From IMG/VR virus record IMGVR_UViG_3300045967_000068, positions 1-26,081 of that record: a DNA stretch of 26,081 bases; one strand, 5' to 3'. Below are positions 20,829 to 26,081 of the stretch, in pieces; position 1 is the first letter of the stretch; the number at the start of each line of letters is the position of its first letter. Origin of the DNA: a virus. The notes under the pieces are model-generated. The model saw only the letters and a program-made list of their open reading frames with translations, ran no database searches and was not told where the DNA came from. The position numbers and the translations under genes are program-made.

Positions 20829-23800
20829 CCGAGCGCTTCTACTTCGATGTGTGGCCGGCCTCCGACCTCAACGGCACCGCCCTGGGCGAGCTAACGGAGG
20901 CCTTCGACCGGCACGTGCGGGTGGCCGATAACGCGATCGGCAACGGGCAGTTCAGCATCAACCGCCACAGCTCGCAGGCCGCATGGTGCGTGCCCGACAA
21001 CCTCGTGCGCGTGCGGCGCGAGGCCGGCGGCCCGTTCGACTACGACGACGACCGCTACTTCTACGCCTTCATGATCGAGGAGGGCTCCGATGTAGTGGTG
21101 AGCACTGAGGAGGCCGGGGGCGAGACGATCACGCGCGGCGGCCGCGATGCGGTGCCCGTGATGCTCTCGCGGGCTCGGATCTACCCGTTCAGCACCCACC
21201 CCGACAATGGCGTGTACTGGCGCCGGGCGCTCAAAGACGGGGTGGTGCGGATCAACGAGACGAGCGGCGGCCTGCAGCGCCACCCCGGCACCGCCTTCCG
21301 CATCTGCTTCCGCGATGCCGAGGCGCGCACGCCCAACCCGCTGGCGCCCATGAACGACACGTTCAACTTCGACCACGACTCCAACGGCACGAACTGGACC
21401 GAGCAGGGCCCCGGCGACTGGGAGTTCGCGGTCGGCATCACACTGCTGGAGCTGCTGAGCCTGCTCGTGGCCCAGGGCCTCTACACGCGCTGGGACGCCA
21501 AGCTCCTCCTGTACGCCTACGACACCACCCAGGGCGACGACCTCTCGGGCTCGATCACGTTTGGCAAGGGCGACAACATCCGCACGAGCGCGGAGCGCAC
21601 GATCCACGCCAGCCCGGCCGTTAGCCGCACGATCGTGAAGGGCACCACCGCCGACGGCACGCTCAAATACCGCGAGGTGGTGCACCCCACCCTGCCGGCA
21701 CAGATCGGCCGGCGCGAGGGCTACACCGAGTACGAAGCCACGCCCACGAACGCGATCCTCGACCGGGCTGGCCAGAAGTACATGAACAAGCTCGCCAATC
21801 AGCACGAGGGCCCGGTCTCGATTGGCGCCAAGGACAAGCCGGGGCGCACCGCCTTTGCGGACTACTTCCCCGGCGACACCGTAGGGGTGGATGTGCCCGG
21901 CGAGTATGAGGAGGAGCCGGCCCGGATCATCGCCATCAACCTCGACGAGGAGGCTAACGGCACCTACCACCCGACGCTGGAGTTCACCGAGTCGCAGTGG
22001 GATGGCAGCGAGGGCACCGATGCCACGAGCCCAGGCCTCGGCACAGACCCGCCCGGTGGAGGTAACGGGAACTGCCGCGACTGCCCGCCGCTGGAGCCCT
22101 ACGTACCGCCTCCCGACGAGGTGGTGTGCAACGGCGACCCGGAGATCGTGCCGTTCGCCGGCGCGCAGAACGACACCACCCAGCCGAGCGCATTCGTAGA
22201 TGCGCCCCTCGCGGTGGACGGCAACATCGCCACCACCGCCAGCCGCAACTCGGGGGCCGGCGGAGGGAACCAGCACTGCGCGATCATCTTCGATATGGGC
22301 TCCACCGTGTTCCTCGAGTCGTTCGACGTGTGGGGCAACGTAGCCGGCCTCTCGATCTTCGAGGGAGGCGACCCCGACACGGTGGTGCAGGTGGGCCCGA
22401 GCGCCGGCGGCCCGTGGACCGCCCTCACTGGCACGTTCAATACCGCCACCTCCCCCGAGTCGTTCACGCGCACCGGCTCGGCCGTGGCCGGCCGCTACCT
22501 GCGCCTGTACTTCGAAGACCCGAACGCCGGCCTCCACTTCTGGCCGTGGATCCAGGTGCACGAGATTGGCAACCTCATGGCGTGCGTGGGCGACGTCATC
22601 ACCGGCAGCCCGGTGGTGGGCCAGCGGGCCCAGGAGGAGCTGCCGGGCGACTCCGCGGGCGACACCCTCACCACGAACTACCCCTACCAGGAAGGCAGCC
22701 TCGTGGTGACGGTGGAGGGCGTGGCGGTGGTGGCCACCCAAACCGACCCGGCCGCCGGGGAGTTCACGCTGCCGATCGACACCACGGGCAAGACGGTGCG
22801 CGTGAGCTACACGGTGGCCTCCACCACGGGCACGGGGGCCACCAACGACCCGTGGAGCCCCGCGAGCGATGACCATGTGAGCGACTCGAGCGGGGCCCAC
22901 GCGGCCAGCGCCGTCTCGTTCTCGCCCACCGGCACCATTGCGGCCACCAACGTGCAGGCCGCCATAGCCGAGGTGGCCTCCGAAAACGACCTAGCAGGGC
23001 ACACAGGCGACACCACCGACGCCCACGACGCCTCGGCCATCAGCATCGCAGACGCCGGCGCGTACTACTCCGGCAGTGATGTGGAGGCCGCCCTGCAGGA
23101 GATTGGCGCCGGCGGCATCGGCGGTGGAGGAGGTGGCGGAGACGGCGTCGGTATCGCAGGTGTCGTAACGCCCACAGCCGTGGCGTACATCGACTCGCAG
23201 AACGTGACCGGCAACTTCAACGGTAGCCAGCCAATCCTGGGCAATACCTGGGGCACCGCCGCGTTCACGCGGTTCGTGATCGTGGATATTCCGACCGCCC
23301 CGTATGTGGGGCTGGATGTGGTGCTGGCCGAGCTGCACCTGTATCGCATCGACACGAACAATGCGGGCGCCACCGACCGCGTGCTGGAGGCCCGGCGCAT
23401 CCTCCGGCAAGACCTCGTGATGAGCGAGGTAACGTGGAACGTCTATAAGTCGGGCTCGAACTGGACCACCGCCGGCGCGCGGAGCGTGGGCAACGATATC
23501 GACACCGAGCGCACGAAGGGCGACCAGATCGGGGCCGCTGCCGACGCCGACCAATGGCACCGAGTCGATGTGACCAAGCTCCTGCGCGATGCGCTCGCAG
23601 CGGGCGACTCGCGCCTGCTCGTGATCGTGAGCAGCAGCGTAGATGGCTTCGGCTCCAACCTCGTGCGCTTCGAGGATGTGGCCGATGCCAACGGGCCCAA
23701 GCTCCACGTGCTCACGAACGTGTCGAACGGGCTCTCCAGCCAAGGCGTGGGCGCCAAGCTCTATAAGAGCGGCACCCAGGCCGTAACGATCGGCACACCG

Positions 23801-24580
23801 GTCATCCTCTCCTGGACCGACGCGCTCAAAGACACCGGAGGGTACTGGTCGGCCGGTGCCCCGACGCGGCTCACCGTGCCGCCCGGCATGGGCGGCTGGC
23901 ACTTCCTCCGGGGCTTCGTCTACCACAGCGGCAACGCCGGGGCCGAGCTGGTCCGGTTCAAGAAGGGCGGCACGTCCTACCTCCACGGCGGGAACGTCTA
24001 CACCGCGAGCGCCGGCACCGAGTCGGTCATGCTGGCCTACCTCGAAGCTGGCGAGTATCTCGAGCTGGAGCTAGTGCCGGGCAGCACCTCCAACATTGGC
24101 CACGCCTCGGCCGTCGAGGCCTTCCCCGTGTTCGAGATTGCACGGCTCGGCATGGGTGCACCCGCCTCGAAGCAGATCCGGTGCGCCGACGCCACCCTGA
24201 GCGTGACCAACGCAACGTGGACCGCCGTTACCCCCTCCGATGCCGAGGAGACGTTCGACGATGGCGGCTGGCACTCGGGCACCTCCTCCACGTTCACCGT
24301 ACCGGCCGGCATCACCCGCGTGCGCGCGATGGGCGCGTTCCGCACCTCGGGCGTTACGGCAGGCCACCGCTACATCCGGTGGATCAAGAACGGCACACAG
24401 ATCGGCGGCTCGTTCTCCATGGCGGGCAGCGTGGCCGGTGGCAACGGCGCACAGATCAACTTCAGTGATTGGTTCGTGGTGGCGCCGGGCGACACAGTGG
24501 GCATGGAGGTGTACCAGGACTCCGGCGGCACGGTGGCCAACGCTGGAGCCGAGGTGTCATTCGAGGGCAAGGCAGCATGA
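20825..24580 (+). CDS. Multidomain tail-tip/receptor-binding protein (Tal-like hub plus carbohydrate-binding-type domains)
   Basis: A 1251-residue protein from ATG 20825. Residues 1-400 look like the baseplate hub/minor tail proteins of actinobacterial siphoviruses (FYFDVWPASDLNGTALGELT; RTIVKGTTADGTLKYREVV; FADYFPGDTVGVDVPGEYEE). After a Pro/Cys linker, about 430-590 resembles a discoidin/CBM32 fold (FVDAPLAVDGNIATTAS; RYLRLYFEDPNAG; WIQVHEIGN). About 684-764 are tail-fibre repeats of the type HDASAISI...DVEAALQEI. A poly-Gly hinge follows near 770. About 780-965 resembles a DNRLRE-type beta-sandwich (LHLYRID; EVTWNVYKSGSNW). Two jelly-roll domains of C1q style end the protein (966-1112, 1113-1251). 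It probably binds host surface glycans. It overlaps the next gene by 4 bases. Confidence 0.82.
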   Translation: MTERFYFDVWPASDLNGTALGELTEAFDRHVRVADNAIGNGQFSINRHSSQAAWCVPDNLVRVRREAGGPFDYDDDRYFYAFMIEEGSDVVVSTEEAGGETITRGGRDAVPVMLSRARIYPFSTHPDNGVYWRRALKDGVVRINETSGGLQRHPGTAFRICFRDAEARTPNPLAPMNDTFNFDHDSNGTNWTEQGPGDWEFAVGITLLELLSLLVAQGLYTRWDAKLLLYAYDTTQGDDLSGSITFGKGDNIRTSAERTIHASPAVSRTIVKGTTADGTLKYREVVHPTLPAQIGRREGYTEYEATPTNAILDRAGQKYMNKLANQHEGPVSIGAKDKPGRTAFADYFPGDTVGVDVPGEYEEEPARIIAINLDEEANGTYHPTLEFTESQWDGSEGTDATSPGLGTDPPGGGNGNCRDCPPLEPYVPPPDEVVCNGDPEIVPFAGAQNDTTQPSAFVDAPLAVDGNIATTASRNSGAGGGNQHCAIIFDMGSTVFLESFDVWGNVAGLSIFEGGDPDTVVQVGPSAGGPWTALTGTFNTATSPESFTRTGSAVAGRYLRLYFEDPNAGLHFWPWIQVHEIGNLMACVGDVITGSPVVGQRAQEELPGDSAGDTLTTNYPYQEGSLVVTVEGVAVVATQTDPAAGEFTLPIDTTGKTVRVSYTVASTTGTGATNDPWSPASDDHVSDSSGAHAASAVSFSPTGTIAATNVQAAIAEVASENDLAGHTGDTTDAHDASAISIADAGAYYSGSDVEAALQEIGAGGIGGGGGGGDGVGIAGVVTPTAVAYIDSQNVTGNFNGSQPILGNTWGTAAFTRFVIVDIPTAPYVGLDVVLAELHLYRIDTNNAGATDRVLEARRILRQDLVMSEVTWNVYKSGSNWTTAGARSVGNDIDTERTKGDQIGAAADADQWHRVDVTKLLRDALAAGDSRLLVIVSSSVDGFGSNLVRFEDVADANGPKLHVLTNVSNGLSSQGVGAKLYKSGTQAVTIGTPVILSWTDALKDTGGYWSAGAPTRLTVPPGMGGWHFLRGFVYHSGNAGAELVRFKKGGTSYLHGGNVYTASAGTESVMLAYLEAGEYLELELVPGSTSNIGHASAVEAFPVFEIARLGMGAPASKQIRCADATLSVTNATWTAVTPSDAEETFDDGGWHSGTSSTFTVPAGITRVRAMGAFRTSGVTAGHRYIRWIKNGTQIGGSFSMAGSVAGGNGAQINFSDWFVVAPGDTVGMEVYQDSGGTVANAGAEVSFEGKAA

Positions 24581-24963
24581 GCGAGTTCACCTACCCGCTA
24601 CCGCCGGCGCTCAACGGCGACCGCCTGGAGGAGGAGCTGGCCGCGGCCGGGCTCGTGGCCCAGGCGGTCGTGGTGGCCGGCCAGCTCGTGGTGCGCATGG
24701 TGCCCGACCCCGAGGAGCCCGAGGCGGTGGAGCCCCAGGTGGCCGCCGTCGTGGCTGCCCACACGGGCGAGCCCACCGCCGCGCATGCGGCCGAGCTGGC
24801 CCTGCGCGACGACGGGCGTGCTGCCATGCAGGAGCTGCGCGCCCTGCGGCAGCTCGGGCGCAATGCGTTCATGGCCGAAACGGCAGCCGAGCGCGACCGC
24901 CGCATCTACGACGCGCTCGTGGCCGTAACCCGCGTGCTCATCGAGACCCGCCGCGACCTGTAG
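24577..24963 (+). CDS. Small tail-associated accessory protein
   Basis: A 128-residue protein from ATG 24577 (ATGA overlap with the tip gene). It has a short beta-part (FTYPLPPALNGDRLEEELAA, AQAVVVAGQLVVRMVPDP) and then a long acidic helix region (EPTAAHAAELALRDDGRAAM) ending in AERDRRIYDALVAVTRVLIE. Small proteins of this shape often follow tail-fibre genes and may be tail-fibre assembly factors or minor virion parts. No specific family is recognised. A 49-base gap without overlap follows. Confidence 0.6.
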   Translation: MSEFTYPLPPALNGDRLEEELAAAGLVAQAVVVAGQLVVRMVPDPEEPEAVEPQVAAVVAAHTGEPTAAHAAELALRDDGRAAMQELRALRQLGRNAFMAETAAERDRRIYDALVAVTRVLIETRRDL

Positions 24964-25012
24964 CGGCTGCTAGGCTGAGACTCGAGCGCGGGCAACGAAA
25001 CGGGGCAGGGGC

Positions 25013-25351
25013 ATGCAAGTGGATATCATTGCGCTGGCGCAGCTCGGAGGCTTTGCCACGCTGGGCATCGTCATGACGCTGGCCGCGCGCATGGTGTTCG
25101 ACGCGTGGAAGAACGGCGACCTCGTGAGCCGTGGCGTGTGGGAGCGCACCGAGCAGCGAAGCGACACCATGGCCGTGCAGCTCGAACGCAATACCGACGC
25201 GCTCGTCAAGCACACTGCTACCATGGAGCGAGCCGTGGCCGCGGCGGAGCGACAAGCTAAGGCCAGCGAGGTGCAGGCCCAGGCACTCCAGCGGCAGGCG
25301 GATGCACTGGAGCGGCTGGCCGCACCTGGGCCAGCCGAGACTGGCAAGTGA
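25013..25351 (+). CDS. Membrane-anchored coiled-coil protein (holin-region)
   Basis: A 112-residue protein from ATG 25013 with GGGGCAGGGG just upstream. One N-terminal membrane segment (about 6-27, LAQLGGFATLGIVMTLAARM) is followed by a long charged coiled coil (residues 45-105, e.g. ERNTDALVKHTATMERAVAA, QAQALQRQADALERLA). Such single-span plus coiled-coil proteins are common in the lysis region of tailed phages. It could be a holin partner, spanin-like or antiholin factor, or a superinfection protein. Stop overlaps the next GTG. Confidence 0.65.
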   Translation: MQVDIIALAQLGGFATLGIVMTLAARMVFDAWKNGDLVSRGVWERTEQRSDTMAVQLERNTDALVKHTATMERAVAAAERQAKASEVQAQALQRQADALERLAAPGPAETGK

Positions 25352-25566
25352 CAGGACGGATACGCGAATGGCTGGAGCGGATGCGCTGGCGCCCACCTGA
25401 GCCCGAGCAGCGGGCAAAGGACCAGCGGGCCGAGAACGCCCACCAAGCGGCAATCCGGGCACGGCAGGCGCATGAGCGCTCTCTAGGGCGCCTGGAGCCA
25501 CGGGTGGCCCGCGTGGAGCGGCTGGCAGCGGCTACCGAGCGCGCCAGCCGGCACATCCGCCTGTGA
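25348..25566 (+). CDS. Small basic coiled-coil protein
   Basis: A 72-residue protein from GTG 25348 (GTGA overlap on both sides). It is almost entirely Arg/Glu/Ala/Gln helix (REWLERMRWRPPEPEQRAKD, HQAAIRARQAHERSLGRLEP), with no hydrophobic segment and no Cys. It may partner with the adjacent membrane proteins through a coiled coil. Similar short Arg/Glu-rich proteins occur in actinobacterial phage lysis regions. Function unknown. Confidence 0.55.
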   Translation: MTGRIREWLERMRWRPPEPEQRAKDQRAENAHQAAIRARQAHERSLGRLEPRVARVERLAAATERASRHIRL

Positions 25567-25946
25567 GGCACTACGCGCTGCTGGGGGCCAGCCTCACCGC
25601 GGCCACAGTGGTGCTCGACCGCCTGGGGGTCGCGGAGGCCTACGACACCCTGAGCGTGATCGCCATCGGGCTGTGCGTGGCCTCGTGGTGGGCGTGGTGG
25701 CTGTGGCGCCGTGCCGCGCGCGCTCGCCCGAACCCGATCGTGCGTGAACGTGCGCTCGTGGCCGGCCGCGATGCGGTGGTGGCCACCCTCGTGGGCTTTG
25801 TGGGGGTGCGCCGGCTGCTCGACATCAGTGGCGTGCCGGGCGAGGCCATCACGGTGGTGCTCGTGGCCGCCCTCCTCGCAGTGTGCATCTACCCGCTGCG
25901 CCTGCTCGTGTGGTACTACCGGGGCGAATTCGAGGAGCCACACTAG
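25563..25946 (+). CDS. Multi-span membrane protein, holin candidate
   Basis: A 127-residue protein from GTG 25563 (GTGA overlap). I see three or four hydrophobic segments: about 4-19 (YALLGASLTAATVVLD), 29-47 (TLSVIAIGLCVASWWAWWLW), a weaker one near 70-83 (AVVATLVGFVGVRR) and 94-118 (AITVVLVAALLAVCIYPLRL). The loops are basic (RRAARARPNPIVRERA) and the tail is short and acidic (GEFEEPH). Size and topology fit a phage holin, which forms membrane lesions at lysis. No endolysin is visible in the window; it may be the next gene. Confidence 0.65.
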   Translation: MRHYALLGASLTAATVVLDRLGVAEAYDTLSVIAIGLCVASWWAWWLWRRAARARPNPIVRERALVAGRDAVVATLVGFVGVRRLLDISGVPGEAITVVLVAALLAVCIYPLRLLVWYYRGEFEEPH

Positions 25947-25958
25947 GCCGCAAGTTTT

Positions 25959-26000
25959 GTGGAAAACCCTCTTGCAATCGCGTGGGTGTACCCCTAATGT
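25959..26000 (+). promoter_or_regulatory. Promoter P2 (TTGCAA-N17-TAATGT), second copy of duplicated element
   Basis: -35 TTGCAA at 25972-25977, 17-base spacer, -10 TAATGT at 25995-26000; start expected near 26007. From GTGGAAAACCC (25959) to the end of the -10, 34 of 42 positions match P1 at 14478-14519. The leader to the next ATG is short (about 25 bases), unlike the roughly 230-base structured leader at P1. Confidence 0.75.
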
Positions 26001-26031
26001 ACGTTCTACCAGCGACGAGAGGAGCACCCAC

Positions 26032-26081
26032 ATGACGCAGCAGCAGATCGCAGCCACCATCGCCTACAGCCTCGATGCCAT
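26032..26081 (+). CDS. N-terminus of a gene driven by P2 (truncated by window edge)
   Basis: ATG 26032 follows AGAGGAG at 26018-26024 with ideal spacing and lies about 25 bases after the predicted P2 start site. Only 16 complete codons are visible (MTQQQIAATIAYSLDA), too few to name. Having a dedicated promoter and a strong Shine-Dalgarno suggests a well-expressed product. An endolysin would fit the neighbouring holin-like genes, but this is a guess from position. Confidence 0.7.
   Translation, partial: MTQQQIAATIAYSLDA

Noticed and set aside
1-26081. Integrase, attachment site, replication genes or defence-system genes
   Set aside because: None of the + strand genes shows recombinase, replication or immunity motifs and no tRNA or direct-repeat boundary is visible, so the window cannot tell a prophage from a lytic phage.

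Overview
This window is the late (virion assembly) region of a tailed phage with a long tail, either a free phage or a prophage. All supported genes read left to right on the + strand, mostly with 1-4 base stop/start overlaps. Base composition is very GC-rich (roughly 70% by eye), third codon positions are mostly G or C, and GTG starts are common. Gene content and order (P27-type small terminase, HK97-type large terminase, SPP1-type portal, separate scaffold, HK97-fold capsid, frameshifted tail chaperones, tape measure, distal tail protein, large multidomain tail-tip protein) suggest a siphovirus of a high-GC actinobacterium. The host itself cannot be read from the sequence.

Layout: 1-1135 holds small Cys/His-containing or acidic genes of unknown role. 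1136-4213 is the packaging module: TerS, two tiny proteins, an HExxH zincin, and TerL carrying a Cys/His-containing insertion. 4223-7473 is portal, scaffold and major capsid protein; the scaffold-capsid pair lies between two strong intercistronic hairpins, and the capsid gene starts at TTG behind a strong Shine-Dalgarno. 7552-11045 holds a small SAP/HeH-like protein, a small beta-rich virion protein, a protein with fourteen 20-residue repeats, and the head-completion proteins.

11045-14473 is a four-gene glycan cassette inside the structural operon: a GT-B transferase, a two-domain glycosyltransferase, a class I SAM methyltransferase and an FkbM methyltransferase. I infer that it builds and methyl-caps a sugar on a virion protein. 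The Thr/Ser/Gly-rich repeat protein is the most attractive acceptor in the window, but this is untested.

After the cassette there is a break in coding: a promoter of TTGCAA-N17-TAAGCT form and then about 200 bases that fold into a chain of hairpins, one with a GCAA (GNRA) tetraloop. A second copy of this promoter, identical at 34 of 42 positions, lies at 25959-26000 before the last, truncated gene. The structured RNA and its repeated promoter are the most novel-looking things here.

14759-24963 is the tail module: neck/completion protein, tail terminator, a Cys-containing small protein, major tail protein, tail assembly chaperones joined by a probable -1 frameshift at CCCTTTC, tape measure, distal tail protein, a KOW-like mini-protein, a 1251-residue tip protein with several binding-type domains, and a small accessory. 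25013-25946 encodes small membrane and coiled-coil proteins that look like a holin/lysis cluster. All function calls come from reading motifs and gene order; no database search was run.
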